Part shown: positions 27,718 to 37,792 of the stretch, piece after piece
Layout of the letters: each line of letters opens with the position of its first letter
Position numbering within the stretch: position 1 is the stretch's first letter
From: Ancylobacter mangrovi
Lineage (GTDB): Bacteria; Pseudomonadota; Alphaproteobacteria; Rhizobiales; Xanthobacteraceae
Direction: 5' to 3'
Assembly (NCBI RefSeq): GCF_024752355.1
Contig: NZ_JANTHZ010000008.1
Location: 174,454 to 238,453 of the forward strand
DNA: 64,000 bases
Made by a program: the position numbers and the translations under genes
Notes under the pieces: model-generated
Databases searched by the model: none
What the model saw: the letters and a program-made list of their open reading frames with translations, nothing else
Told to the model about the DNA's origin: nothing

Positions 27718-28794
27718 ATGACGCATCTGCGACGCATACGTCTCAGCCGGCTCCGGCTGCCGCTGATCCGGCCCTACCGCCTGTCCTACCGGACCTTCGA
27801 CGAGTTCGAACCGTATCTGGTCGAGGTCGAGGACAGCGACGGACGGACCGGATTCGCGGACGCGCACATCTCGCCGGGCTCCAGCTCGGAAACCCGCGAG
27901 GGCGGCTGGGCGTTCTGCCTCGCCAAGATGGACGCCGTCCTCGGCAAGACGCCGGAGGAGGCGAAGGCGATCGTCCTTGCCGACTTCGCCAGCAGCAAGG
28001 TGGCCGCCACCGCGCTCACCGCGGCCATCGAGGTGCTGGAAGGCAGCGACCTGCTGGACGTGGGTGATGCGCGCAGCCAGCCGCTGCTGACGCCGATCAA
28101 CGCGCTGGAGCCCGAGGCGATCGTCGCCGAAGTCGAGGAATGGATCGGCCAGGGTTTCCGCACCTTCAAGGTGAAGGTGGGCAAGGATGTCGAGGCCGAT
28201 CTCGCCCGTGTCGCGGTGATTCAGAAGGCGGTCGGTGAGCGGGCGACGCTGCGGCTCGACGCCAACCGCGCTTTCAGCCGTGCGCAGGGTATCGCCTTCG
28301 CCTCGCGTCTGGACCCCTCCGGCATCGAGCTGTTCGAGCAGCCCTGCGATTCCGACGACTGGGAGGCCAACGCCGCCGTTGCCGCCGCTTCGACCGTACC
28401 TCTGATGCTCGACGAGCCGATCTGCACGCTGGCCGACATCGATCGGGCGGCGGGGATCGAGGGGGTGGGCTTCTGCAAGCTCAAGCTCAAGCGATTCGGC
28501 AGCCTGCAGCGGCTCGCCGAGGGCCTGAACGCGGTGCGCGCCAACGGCATGAGCCCGGTGCTGGGCGACGGGCTCGGCAGCGAGGTGCAGGGCTGGCTCG
28601 AAGCCTGCGTAGCGCGCGACACGGTCGACAATGCGGGCGAGTTCAACGGCTTCCTCAAGCCCAGGACCGGCCTGTTCGCCAATCCCTTGCCCTTCGTCGA
28701 CGGCGAGGTGCGCATGCCCGCCGGCTACCGCCCGCAACTCGATCGCGACGCGGTCGCGCGGGCCACCACCGCAACCCACGAACTTGTCGCCTGA
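27718..28794 (+). CDS. Enolase-superfamily enzyme (mandelate racemase/muconate lactonizing type)
   Basis: A 358-residue protein with an N-terminal capping domain and a TIM barrel. Catalytic features: FRTFKVKVGKDVE (the KxK motif at about residues 153-155), metal ligands in TLRLDANRAF, GIELFEQPCD and PLMLDEPICT, and the second catalytic Lys in GFCKLKLKRFG. Enzymes of this group abstract the proton alpha to a carboxylate and then racemise, cycloisomerise or eliminate. It heads the plus-strand unit with the carboxylase beta subunit and CoA ligase, and shares a promoter region with tctC. The substrate is presumably the acid brought in by TctABC; the exact reaction cannot be read from sequence. 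Confidence 0.88.
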   Translation: MTHLRRIRLSRLRLPLIRPYRLSYRTFDEFEPYLVEVEDSDGRTGFADAHISPGSSSETREGGWAFCLAKMDAVLGKTPEEAKAIVLADFASSKVAATALTAAIEVLEGSDLLDVGDARSQPLLTPINALEPEAIVAEVEEWIGQGFRTFKVKVGKDVEADLARVAVIQKAVGERATLRLDANRAFSRAQGIAFASRLDPSGIELFEQPCDSDDWEANAAVAAASTVPLMLDEPICTLADIDRAAGIEGVGFCKLKLKRFGSLQRLAEGLNAVRANGMSPVLGDGLGSEVQGWLEACVARDTVDNAGEFNGFLKPRTGLFANPLPFVDGEVRMPAGYRPQLDRDAVARATTATHELVA

Positions 28795-28844
28795 CGCGCG
28801 TCCGACGCGCCAGCCGCTCCCTCCGCCTCACGCAGGATGTCACG

Positions 28845-30380
28845 ATGCCTCACGACGCAATGCTCGCCAAACTCGACGAGCGCCGCACCCGCGCGCAACG
28901 CATGGGCGGCCCCGACAAGCTGGCCAAGCGCACCGAGCGCGGCCAGTTCAACGCGCAGGAGCGGGTCGACGCGCTGATCGACCCCGGCACCTTCTTCGAG
29001 GTCGGGATGTTGGGCGCCTCCGGGGTGTTCGACGCCGACGTCGACGCCACCCCGCGCGACGGGAAGATCACCGGCTTCGGCAAGATCGAGGGGCGCGAGG
29101 TGGGCGTGGTGGTGAACGACTTCACCACCAAGGGCGCTTCCACCAGCGCCACCAACTCGAAGAAGATGGGCTACATACGCCGCACCTGCACCGAGCGCGG
29201 CATGCCCTTCGTGCATATCGGCGAGTCCACCGGCGCCCGGCTGCCCGACGCCATGGGCTCCAAGGGCATGGGTACGCTGCTGGGCAACGACACGACCCAG
29301 TTCAAGCGCATGCGCGAAACGCCCTGGGTAGCGGCGGCGCTCGACACCTCCTTCGGCTCCTCCGCCTGGCTGTGTTGCTGCGCCGACTTCTCGGTGATGA
29401 AGAAGGGCTCGATCATGTCGGTGTCGAGCCCGCGCCTGGTCTCGATGGCGATCGGCGAGAAGGTCGATCTAGAGGAACTGGGCGGCTGGCGGCTGCACGC
29501 CGAGCAGACCGGGCTCATCGACCATTTCGTCGATACCGACGCCGAGGCGATGGCCGCGATCCGCCGCTTCCTTTCCTACATGCCGAGCCACAGCGGCGAA
29601 CTGGCGCCGGCCGCGCCGGTCTCCGAGGGCTCGGGCGAGGGGCAGGACCGAATCCTCGACGTGCTGCCGGAGAAGCGCACGCAGGTCTACAACATGAAGA
29701 AGATCATCGAGGTGATCTTCGATCGCGACAGCTTCTTCGAGATCAAGGCCCGGTTCGGCAAGTCCGCCGTGGTCGGCCTCGCACGTCTCAACGGGCAGGC
29801 GGTCGGCGTGGTCGCGAACAATCCACAGGTCGGTGGCGGGGCGCTCTCGGCCGAGGCCTGCCGCAAGATCATCGACCTCACCGTGCTGTGCGACAGCTTC
29901 AACCTGCCGATCGTGCGCCTCGTCGACACACCCGGCTTCGTCGTCGGCACCGAGGCGGAGCGGCGCGGGGCGCCCGGCCACATCATGAACTTCATGAACG
30001 CCACCTGCCTCACCACCGTGCCCTCGGTCACGGTGCTGTGCCGCAAGGCCTATGGGCGCGCCTATGTGGCGATGGGCGGCGGCGCACACAACGACGCCAT
30101 GATCGCCTGGCCGACCGCCGAGGTGAGCTTCATGGACCCGGTGTTCGCCACCAGCATCGTCCACAACCTGACCGCCGGGCAGGAGGGTTTCGAGGACGCG
30201 CTGGCGCATATCCAGAAGGATCTCGAGATCTGGGACATGGCCCGCATCTTCTCAGCGCAGGACGTGGTGAAGCCGCAGGAAACCCGCGCCTGGATCATCC
30301 GCATGCTCGAGATCCAGCGCCGCCGACGGTCCGGTGGCGTCGGCCAGCACCTGATGCACACCTGGCCGACCAGCTACTGA
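28845..30380 (+). CDS. Acyl-CoA carboxylase, carboxyltransferase (beta) subunit
   Basis: A 511-residue biotin-dependent carboxyltransferase like propionyl-CoA or methylcrotonyl-CoA carboxylase beta. It has the N-terminal crotonase-like half (ERGQFNAQERVDALIDPGTF, FTTKGASTSATNSKKMGYIR, HIGESTGARLPDAMGSKG) and the C-terminal half (RFGKSAVVGLARLNGQAVGV, RLVDTPGFVVGTEAERRG, AYVAMGGGAHNDAMIAWPTA). It transfers carboxyl from carboxybiotin to an acyl-CoA. Its partner subunits (biotin carboxylase and carrier) are at 33537-35122 on the other strand, so the holoenzyme is encoded by two units. It precedes the CoA ligase by ten bases. Confidence 0.93.
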   Translation: MPHDAMLAKLDERRTRAQRMGGPDKLAKRTERGQFNAQERVDALIDPGTFFEVGMLGASGVFDADVDATPRDGKITGFGKIEGREVGVVVNDFTTKGASTSATNSKKMGYIRRTCTERGMPFVHIGESTGARLPDAMGSKGMGTLLGNDTTQFKRMRETPWVAAALDTSFGSSAWLCCCADFSVMKKGSIMSVSSPRLVSMAIGEKVDLEELGGWRLHAEQTGLIDHFVDTDAEAMAAIRRFLSYMPSHSGELAPAAPVSEGSGEGQDRILDVLPEKRTQVYNMKKIIEVIFDRDSFFEIKARFGKSAVVGLARLNGQAVGVVANNPQVGGGALSAEACRKIIDLTVLCDSFNLPIVRLVDTPGFVVGTEAERRGAPGHIMNFMNATCLTTVPSVTVLCRKAYGRAYVAMGGGAHNDAMIAWPTAEVSFMDPVFATSIVHNLTAGQEGFEDALAHIQKDLEIWDMARIFSAQDVVKPQETRAWIIRMLEIQRRRRSGGVGQHLMHTWPTSY

Positions 30381-30390
30381 GGAGGCGAGC

Positions 30391-32586
30391 ATGACCGTAC
30401 AGGACACTCCGGCGCTGCGCGCCACCAGCGCACAATCCCTGATCGCGGAGGCGCGGTCCAACGGACGCGGCAGCCTCGACGAGGCGGCCGGCAAGGCGCT
30501 TCTGGCCGAATTCGGCATCCGGGTGCCGCGCTCGCGCTTTGCTGCCGACGCCGCGCAGGCCGCCGCCATGGCGGCCGATCTCGAGGGGCCCTTCGTCGTG
30601 AAGGTGGTCTCTCCCGACATCCTGCACAAATCGGACGCCGGCGGCGTGACGCTTCGCCTCGCCGACGCGAAAGCGGTTCGTGAGGCGGTCGACGCCATGG
30701 CCGCCAAACCTCTGATCGCCGCCGCCCGCGTCGACGGCTGGCTGGTGGAGGAGATGGTCCCGGTCGGCCGCGAGATGGTGATCGGGGGCTACCGCGATCC
30801 CCAGTTCGGGCCAATGATAATGGTCGGGCTCGGCGGCATCTTCGTCGAGGTGCTGCGCGACGTTGCGTTCCGCATCTGCCCGATCGACGCTGGCGATGCC
30901 GAAGCCATGCTGGGCGAGCTGAAGGGCCGCGCCCTGCTCAAGGGCGCGCGCGGCGAGGCGGGCGTGGACGAGGCGGCGCTGGTCGATGTCATGCTGCGCA
31001 TCGGCGGGGCCGACGGCCTGCTGATGCGCCACCAGGCCGATATCGCCGAACTGGATCTCAACCCGGTCATCGTCTCCTCGCGCGGCGCGGTGGCGGTCGA
31101 CGCACGGGTGATCCTGTCGCCGACTCCGGAGAGCGTCGACGCCGGCCCGGACTCGTCGGCCTCTCCCCTCGACACGTTCCGGCCGCTGTTCGAGCCGCGC
31201 ACCGTGGCGGTGCTGGGAGCGTCGACCAAGGACGTCGCAATCGCCAATACCTTCATCCGCCGCATGAAGGCGTTCGGCTATGCCGGGCAGATCTATCCGA
31301 TCCATCCGGCGGCCGAGGAGATCGAGGGGCTGAAGGCCTATCCCGGCCTCGCCGACACCCCCGAGCCGGTGGACTATGCCTATATCGCCGTCGGCGCCGA
31401 GCGCATTCCCGGCATCCTTGCCAAGGCGGGCGGGCGCTGTCGGATCGCGCAGGTCATCTCCTCCGGCTTCGGCGAGTTGGAGGAGGGCAAGGCCCTTCAG
31501 GAGGCGCTGATCGAAGGCGCGCGGGCCGGCGGGGTGCGGGTGCTGGGGCCGAACTGCCTCGGCACCTATTCGCCGCGTGGCGGGCTCACCTTCCCCTCCG
31601 ACGCGCCGAAGGAGGTCGGCACGGTCGGCATCGTCTCGCAGTCGGGTGGTCTGACCACGGACATCATCAAGCGCGGCGAATGGCGTGGGCTGCGCTTCAG
31701 CGGTGCGGTGACGATCGGCAACAGCGCCGACGTGAAGCCGCACGAACTGCTGGCCTATTACCTTGCGGACCCGCAGACCCGCGCGATCGGCCTCTATCTG
31801 GAGGACGTGAAGCAGGGGCGTGCCTTCTTCGAGATGCTGAAGGGCGCGGACAAGCCGGTGGTCATCCTCAAGGGCGGGCGCTCCGCGCTCGGCCGGCTGG
31901 CTGCGGCCTCGCACACCGGGGCGCTGGCCGGCGACGAAAAGGGCTGGGAGGCCTTGGGCAAGCAGACGCCGGTCAGCATCGTCGCCACAGTCGACGAGTT
32001 CATCGACATGCTGCTGGCGCTCCAGCACTTCACGCTGCGCCCGGACAAGCCGACCTACGCGGTGACGCTGTTCGGCAATGGCGGGGGATCGAGCGTGCTC
32101 GGCACCGACGCCTTCGCCGCCGCCGGGCTGGAGGTCGCGCCTTACGCACCGGAGGCACGGGACCGGCTGGAGGCGATGAAGCTGCCGCCGGGCACCAGCG
32201 TGGCCAACCCCATCGACACGCCGGTGCGCACGCTGCAGGAGAAGGACGGCTTCGTCGCCGGCGAGATCCTCGACATCGTCTACGGCCACGCCGATCCGGA
32301 CGCGGTGCTGATGCACCTCAACCTGTCCGCGTTTGTCGGTCGCGGCTCGGTCGACCCGATCGACAACCTGTTCGTGGTGGTCGAGCAGACCAAGGCGAAA
32401 TGGCCTGGCGGCGCGCATTTCGCGCTGGCGCTGCGCACCGACGGCTCGGCGGCGCTTGATGAGCGGCGGCGCCACTACCGCGAGAAAGCCCGGGCGATCG
32501 GGGTGCCGGTGTTCGACGAGATTGCCCCGGCGGCGCGCGCGCTGGCCGGGATCGGGCATATCGAGCGCCAGCTCGGCCGGCGGTGA
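30391..32586 (+). CDS. ADP-forming-type acyl-CoA synthetase (acetate--CoA ligase family), fused
   Basis: A 731-residue protein with domains in the order ATP-grasp (residues about 20-225: LLAEFGIRVPRSRF, FVVKVVSPDILHKSDAGGVT, IMVGLGGIFVEV), CoA-binding (FEPRTVAVLGASTKDVAIAN, QIYPIHPAAEEIEGL) and ligase domains (VRVLGPNCLGTYSPRG, VGIVSQSGGLTTDI, and the phospho-His segment LAAASHTGALAGDEKGW). It activates a carboxylic acid to its CoA thioester with a phosphohistidine intermediate. The ATP-grasp part comes first, the reverse of the commonest fusion. Strong SD GGAGG before the ATG. In this cluster it should activate the imported acid. Confidence 0.92.
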   Translation: MTVQDTPALRATSAQSLIAEARSNGRGSLDEAAGKALLAEFGIRVPRSRFAADAAQAAAMAADLEGPFVVKVVSPDILHKSDAGGVTLRLADAKAVREAVDAMAAKPLIAAARVDGWLVEEMVPVGREMVIGGYRDPQFGPMIMVGLGGIFVEVLRDVAFRICPIDAGDAEAMLGELKGRALLKGARGEAGVDEAALVDVMLRIGGADGLLMRHQADIAELDLNPVIVSSRGAVAVDARVILSPTPESVDAGPDSSASPLDTFRPLFEPRTVAVLGASTKDVAIANTFIRRMKAFGYAGQIYPIHPAAEEIEGLKAYPGLADTPEPVDYAYIAVGAERIPGILAKAGGRCRIAQVISSGFGELEEGKALQEALIEGARAGGVRVLGPNCLGTYSPRGGLTFPSDAPKEVGTVGIVSQSGGLTTDIIKRGEWRGLRFSGAVTIGNSADVKPHELLAYYLADPQTRAIGLYLEDVKQGRAFFEMLKGADKPVVILKGGRSALGRLAAASHTGALAGDEKGWEALGKQTPVSIVATVDEFIDMLLALQHFTLRPDKPTYAVTLFGNGGGSSVLGTDAFAAAGLEVAPYAPEARDRLEAMKLPPGTSVANPIDTPVRTLQEKDGFVAGEILDIVYGHADPDAVLMHLNLSAFVGRGSVDPIDNLFVVVEQTKAKWPGGAHFALALRTDGSAALDERRRHYREKARAIGVPVFDEIAPAARALAGIGHIERQLGRR

Positions 32587-32591
32587 GCAGG

Positions 32592-32616
32592 AAGGGTGGG
32601 GGCTCCCCGCCCTTTT
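32592..32616. terminator. Bidirectional intrinsic terminator between convergent genes
   Basis: AAGGGTGGGG and CCCCGCCCTT form a ten-pair stem (one G-U) followed by TTT, between the CoA ligase (plus) and the TrmB-type regulator (minus). Confidence 0.7.
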
Positions 32617-32630
32617 CCCGTTGGGGCCGA

Positions 32631-33503
32631 TCAGTCGAGGCCGGTGCGGTGCTTGAAGGAGGCCGCCTGCTCGGGCGAGAAGCAGGCGAGGCGCAGGTCG
32701 CGCAGATAGGGGCCGAATTCCTCTTCGATCTGTGGCCCGAGCCGGGCGAATATCTCGGCCATGTAATAATCGTGGCGAACCAGCGACTCGGCGAGGTTCA
32801 CGATCGGACCGTTGCGCGTGTAGGAGGCGATCACCTCGCCTTCCACTGCGGCGGTAAGCGTCTCAACATGGTCGATCGACACCGTAAACAGGTTGTCGGT
32901 CGTACCCATGCGCACGCCATTGCCCTCATGGATATAAACCCGGCAGGTCGGGCCGAAGCGGAATTCCTCGGCGTCCGGCCCGAACAGCACGATGAAGATG
33001 TCGAGCCCACGCGCCGCCGCCTCGCGCAGCACGTCGGTGTGCCGGCGCAGCACGGTGTCGCTGGCCTTGATCCAGATCGAGACGCGGCTCTCCTTGATCA
33101 ACGTCTCGATCTTGGAATGGACGCTCGATTCCCCACGCAGCATCCACACATACTGGTCGTTCGGGGCGGGGGCGACGGAGGTGAGGCGCTTGGAGAGGTC
33201 CTCGCACAGCGCCTGCGTCTGGTTGGAGAGCGCGACCAGGAACTCGTCCGGCGGGGCCGCCACGTAGCGCACCGGATTCTCGCTCACCGGAAGCACCGCG
33301 CCGCGCTGGGCGAGGGCTTCCAGCGAGTGATAGGTGTTGGGCCGCGGCACGTTGGCGCCCTTGGAGATCTCGTAGGCCGTCGAGAGCGGCGTGCGCAGCA
33401 GCTGGACGTAGATCTTCGCCTCGTACTCGGTAAAGCCGAGCCGCTTCAGGTCGGTGAGAAGAGGGTCGGATTCATTTGCCTCAACGGCCAGCTTGCCTGC
33501 CAC
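32631..33503 (-). CDS. TrmB-family transcriptional regulator
   Basis: A 290-residue regulator. The N-terminal winged helix reads DLKRLGFTEYEAKIYVQLLR, STAYEISKGANVPRPNTYHS, LEALAQRGAVL, a classical TrmB domain. The C-terminal part (ESSVHSKIETLIKESRVSIW, IKASDTVLRRHTDVLREAAA) looks like the PLD-like sugar/effector-binding half of TrmB_C proteins. The start is a GTG at 33503 with GGAG upstream. It follows the biotin carboxylase by 33 bases and so is cotranscribed with it. TrmB proteins are mostly known from archaea as sugar regulators; here it is the only regulator inside the acid-degradation cluster and the best candidate for the paired dyads at 27604 and 35179. Confidence 0.87.
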   Translation of the reverse strand: MAGKLAVEANESDPLLTDLKRLGFTEYEAKIYVQLLRTPLSTAYEISKGANVPRPNTYHSLEALAQRGAVLPVSENPVRYVAAPPDEFLVALSNQTQALCEDLSKRLTSVAPAPNDQYVWMLRGESSVHSKIETLIKESRVSIWIKASDTVLRRHTDVLREAAARGLDIFIVLFGPDAEEFRFGPTCRVYIHEGNGVRMGTTDNLFTVSIDHVETLTAAVEGEVIASYTRNGPIVNLAESLVRHDYYMAEIFARLGPQIEEEFGPYLRDLRLACFSPEQAASFKHRTGLD

Positions 33504-33536
33504 TATCGTCTCCGTCGTGCCCCGCGGGGCGCCAGT

Positions 33537-34898
<1,362 letters not shown>

Positions 34899-34900
34899 CG

Positions 34901-35122
34901 TCACACCTCGATGCGCGCGACGACCGAACCCTCGGTCACGGTTTCGCCCTCGGCGACGAGGATTTCGAGAATCACCCCGTCCTCGGAGGCGGAGACCGGG
35001 ATTTCCATCTTCATCGATTCGAGGATGAGGATGACTTCCTCTTCAGCGACATTGTCGCCAACGGCCTTCTCGATCTTCCAGACGTTGCCGGTGATTTCTG
35101 TCTTGATGTCGACCTTAGCCAC
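34901..35122 (-). CDS. Stand-alone biotin carboxyl carrier protein, 73 aa
   Basis: A compact biotinyl domain: KVDIKTEITGNVWKIEKAVG, ILESMKMEIPVSASEDG with the biotinylation motif ESMKME (the Lys is modified), and VAEGETVTEGSVVARIEV. I chose the GTG start at 35122, five bases after GGAGG, giving a protein that begins at the domain border. The longer frame from 35194 would add 24 unrelated residues and overlap the operator dyad. It is coupled to the biotin carboxylase gene. Small free carriers like this are typical of AccB-lite or oxaloacetate/malonyl-type carboxylases. Confidence 0.92.
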   Translation of the reverse strand: MAKVDIKTEITGNVWKIEKAVGDNVAEEEVILILESMKMEIPVSASEDGVILEILVAEGETVTEGSVVARIEV

Positions 35123-35178
35123 TGCTTCCTCCGTGATGCCTCGTTCGGCATTGACGCGCACTGTAAAGCGCCGCATTA

Positions 35179-35198
35179 GTAGTTGCAATGACAACTAC
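35179..35198. promoter_or_regulatory. Operator-like perfect palindrome, copy 2 (GTAGTTG-N6-CAACTAC)
   Basis: GTAGTTGCAATGACAACTAC lies between the divergent biotin-carrier and MaoC genes. The 7-bp arms are perfect. A similar sequence occurs at 27604-27623 in the other divergent promoter region of the cluster, so one regulator probably controls all four units. Confidence 0.65.
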
Positions 35199-35214
35199 GA
35201 TAAGGGGAGGTGTG

Positions 35215-36045
35215 ATGACAGGCTTCGATGGGTGGATCGGGCGCATCGAGACGGCGGTCGCGCAGCTGGACGGTTGGCCGTTGGCGGGCCTGCACGCGGC
35301 GCTCGATCAGGCCGGTACCGTCGAGATCGGCACCGCGTTGCCGCCGACGGGCCAGTGGCTCTATTTCCAGCCGCTGGCGCCTCAGGCCGGGCTGGGAACG
35401 GACGGGCACCCTGAGCGCGGCGGCTTTCTGCCGCCGATCGAACTGCCGCGCCGCATGTGGGCGGCAAGCGAGATCACCTTCCACCGGCCGATGTGCGTGG
35501 GCGACACGGTGGAGAAGCGCTCGCGGATCGCCGGAGTGTCGGTCAAGAACGGGCGCACCGGCACGCTTGCCTTCGTCACGGTCAACCATTCCTATCTCAA
35601 GGGGGGCCTGTTGATGCTGACCGAGGTCCAGACCCTCGTCTATCGCGAGGCTCCCGCGCCCGGCGAGCCGGCGCCGCCGCCCCAGCCCGCGCCCGGCGGC
35701 GCGCTGTGGTCGCATCGCGTGGTGCCCGACACGCGGCTGCTGTTCCGCTATTCGGCCGTCACCTTCAACGCCCACCGCATCCACTATGACGAGCCCTATG
35801 CCCGCGAGGTCGAGGGCTATCCCGGCCTCGTGGTCCACGGCCAGCTGACCGCGACGCTGCTGGTGGAGGCCCTGCGTCGGGAGCGCCCGACGATGGCGAT
35901 CGGAAGCTTCTCTTTCCGCGCCATGCGGCCGGTCTTCGCCGGCACGCCCGTCCATCTCGAAGGCGCCGAGGACGGCAAGGGCTACGCGCTCTGGGCCCGC
36001 GACGAGGCGGGAGCTGTCGTCGTCGAGGCAAAGATCCGCCCCTGA
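35215..36045 (+). CDS. MaoC-type (FAS1-like) hydratase, mesaconyl-/itaconyl-CoA hydratase-like
   Basis: A 276-residue double-hotdog hydratase. The N-terminal half has PPIELPRRMWAASEITFHRP, MCVGDTVEKRSRIAGVSVKN and FVTVNHSY. The C-terminal half has the MaoC active-site region LFRYSAVTFNAHRIHYDEPY followed by YPGLVVHGQLTATLL. The catalytic Asn-His-His pattern in FNAHRIHYD is retained. Family members of this size include mesaconyl-C4-CoA hydratase and itaconyl-CoA hydratase, which act just before citramalyl-CoA lyase; a CitE-like lyase is encoded at 23283. I start at the ATG at 35215, which has GGGGAGG upstream, rather than an in-frame start at 35188 lying inside the dyad. Confidence 0.85.
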   Translation: MTGFDGWIGRIETAVAQLDGWPLAGLHAALDQAGTVEIGTALPPTGQWLYFQPLAPQAGLGTDGHPERGGFLPPIELPRRMWAASEITFHRPMCVGDTVEKRSRIAGVSVKNGRTGTLAFVTVNHSYLKGGLLMLTEVQTLVYREAPAPGEPAPPPQPAPGGALWSHRVVPDTRLLFRYSAVTFNAHRIHYDEPYAREVEGYPGLVVHGQLTATLLVEALRRERPTMAIGSFSFRAMRPVFAGTPVHLEGAEDGKGYALWARDEAGAVVVEAKIRP

Positions 36046-36959
36046 TGCCGAGGGAGTGGCACCAAATGGATGCCGCCGAGGCGGGCCGTTTCATCGAAGC
36101 CGCCGATGCGCGGGCCGAGCACGCCGTCACCGGGTCGGAGGGCGGCCGCGTGGTCTGGCGGCTCTTCGGCGCCGGTCCGCCCCTGGTACTGCTACACGGG
36201 GGCTTCGGCAGCTGGCTGCACTGGCTGCCGATGGTGGAACGGCTGGAAGGCCGATTCCGGCTGCTGCTGCCCGACATGCCGGGCTTCCGCGATTCCGATC
36301 CCGTGCCGCCGGACGCCACGCCGGCGCTATTGGCCGACCGGTTGGCGGCCGGCCTCGCGGAACTCGCACCCGCGGCGGCCACCATCCGCGTCGCCGGCTT
36401 CTCCTTCGGAGGGCTGGTGGCGGTCCACCTCGCCCGACATCTGGAGGCGCAACTGGCCGGATTGGTTCTGGTCGCCGGCGGCGGGCTGGGCGAGGAACGC
36501 GACGCGGTCGACCTGCGCAGCCGCCGTCCCGGCATGAGCGAGGGGGAGATGCGCTCGGTCGCCGCCCACAATCTCAAGGTCTTCATGATCGCCGACCCGG
36601 CACGCGTCGATGCGCTGGCGGTCGAGATCCAGCACTGCAACACCCGGCGCCGACCAGGACTGAACAGCCGGGTGTTCTCGCGCACCCGCGACGCGCTGGG
36701 CATGCTGAAGGCGGTCAAGGCGCCGGTTGGCGCCGTCTGGGGCACGCGTGACCCGACCGTGGGCGAGCATCTGGCCGAGCGTCGCCGCGCGGTCGAGGCG
36801 GCCTGCCCCGGCGCGCTCACCGCTGCCCTGCCGGGCTGCGGCCACTGGATCATGCAGGAGCGGCCCGCCGAGCTGGCGGCTTTCCTGATGCGGACATTCG
36901 AGCCCGGAACATTCGGGCCGGAAACGGGAGGAAAGCATGGCGGACAGCCGGAACCTTGA
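36045..36959 (+). CDS. Alpha/beta hydrolase
   Basis: A 304-residue alpha/beta-fold hydrolase. Oxyanion-hole segment LVLLHGGFGSWLHWLP, nucleophile elbow VAGFSFGGLVA (Ser in GFSFG), acid in VWGTRDPTVG and His in LPGCGHWIMQERPAE. It may act as a thioesterase or C-C hydrolase on a pathway intermediate. The ATG overlaps the MaoC stop as TGATG, and its own 3' end overlaps the following SDR gene by 23 bases, so the three are tightly coupled. Specificity is not readable. Confidence 0.9.
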   Translation: MPREWHQMDAAEAGRFIEAADARAEHAVTGSEGGRVVWRLFGAGPPLVLLHGGFGSWLHWLPMVERLEGRFRLLLPDMPGFRDSDPVPPDATPALLADRLAAGLAELAPAAATIRVAGFSFGGLVAVHLARHLEAQLAGLVLVAGGGLGEERDAVDLRSRRPGMSEGEMRSVAAHNLKVFMIADPARVDALAVEIQHCNTRRRPGLNSRVFSRTRDALGMLKAVKAPVGAVWGTRDPTVGEHLAERRRAVEAACPGALTAALPGCGHWIMQERPAELAAFLMRTFEPGTFGPETGGKHGGQPEP

Positions 36960-37695
36960 GGGCCACACCGCGCTCGTGACGGGCGCGGCCCGCAATGTGG
37001 GGCGCTCCATCGCGCTCGAACTCGCCCGCGCCGGCGCGCGGGTGGTGGTTCATGCCCGAAGCTCGGTCGAGGCCGCCCAGGAGACGGTGGCTCTGTGCCG
37101 GGAAGCGGGCGGCGGCGAAGCGGCGGCCTTCGCGCATTTTGCCGATCTCACGGATCCGGCGGCGGTCGATGCGATGTTCGGCGAGGTGGAGGCGCGCTTC
37201 GGTCGGCTCGACCTGCTGGTGCACAACGCTGCCGAGCGCGCGGACGGCCCGTTCGAGACGATCGGCTACGACGAGTGGCGCCGCATCGTCAGCAGCATCC
37301 TCGACAGCGCCTTCCTGTGCGATCAGGCGGCGCTGCCGCTGCTGCGGCGCAGCGCGGCGGCAAGCATTGTCCATATCGGCGGCGTCGCCGCCCATGTCGG
37401 GGTGCGCCACCGTGCCCATGTCTCGGCGGCCAAGGCGGGGATTGCCGGGCTGACGCGCGCGCTGGCCGCCGAGTTCGCCGCCGAGAACATCACGGTGAAC
37501 TGCATCTCGCCGGCGCAGATGGCAACCGAGCGCAAGGGCCCGTTGCCGGAGCACTTCGTCCAGCGCCCGGTGCCGATGGGGCGCCCGGGCGAGCCGGTGG
37601 AGCTGGCGAAGCTGGTGTGCTTCCTCGCCGGCCCCTTCGGGCGCTTCATCACCGGTCAGACGCTGCACCTGAACGGCGGCTGGTACACGGGATAG
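36937..37695 (+). CDS. SDR-family protein lacking the canonical catalytic Ser-Tyr pair
   Basis: A 252-residue Rossmann protein with a good cofactor motif TALVTGAARNVGRSIALELA and HNAAERADG in the NNAG position. It has the usual C-terminal ITVNCISPAQMATER, then FITGQTLHLNGGW. At the active site the usual IxxxS(S) strand reads IVHIGGVAAHVG and the YxxxK region reads AHVSAAKAG. Counting 13 residues from the Ser position gives Gly, and the Tyr position gives Val; the helix-4 Asn position also differs (SSILDSAF). Only Lys is kept. It may be a binding or non-redox enzyme, or use another mechanism. GGGAGG precedes the ATG. Confidence 0.85.
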   Translation: MADSRNLEGHTALVTGAARNVGRSIALELARAGARVVVHARSSVEAAQETVALCREAGGGEAAAFAHFADLTDPAAVDAMFGEVEARFGRLDLLVHNAAERADGPFETIGYDEWRRIVSSILDSAFLCDQAALPLLRRSAAASIVHIGGVAAHVGVRHRAHVSAAKAGIAGLTRALAAEFAAENITVNCISPAQMATERKGPLPEHFVQRPVPMGRPGEPVELAKLVCFLAGPFGRFITGQTLHLNGGWYTG

Positions 37696-37792
37696 GCCAA
37701 GCCGCGCTCCGTGCCGATTGATCATTGGGCGAGATCATCCCGATCTCAAACCAATATTAGACGCAATCCAAACTGGACCGCACAGTCGCCGC

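Noticed and set aside
28631..30394. 587-codon plus-strand frame overlapping the carboxylase gene
   Set aside because: Out-of-frame shadow of the carboxyltransferase; Arg-rich and without motifs.
30295..32559. 754-codon minus-strand open frame
   Set aside because: Antisense shadow of the CoA ligase gene; low-complexity Arg/Gly/His-rich translation with no family resemblance, typical of GC-rich DNA.
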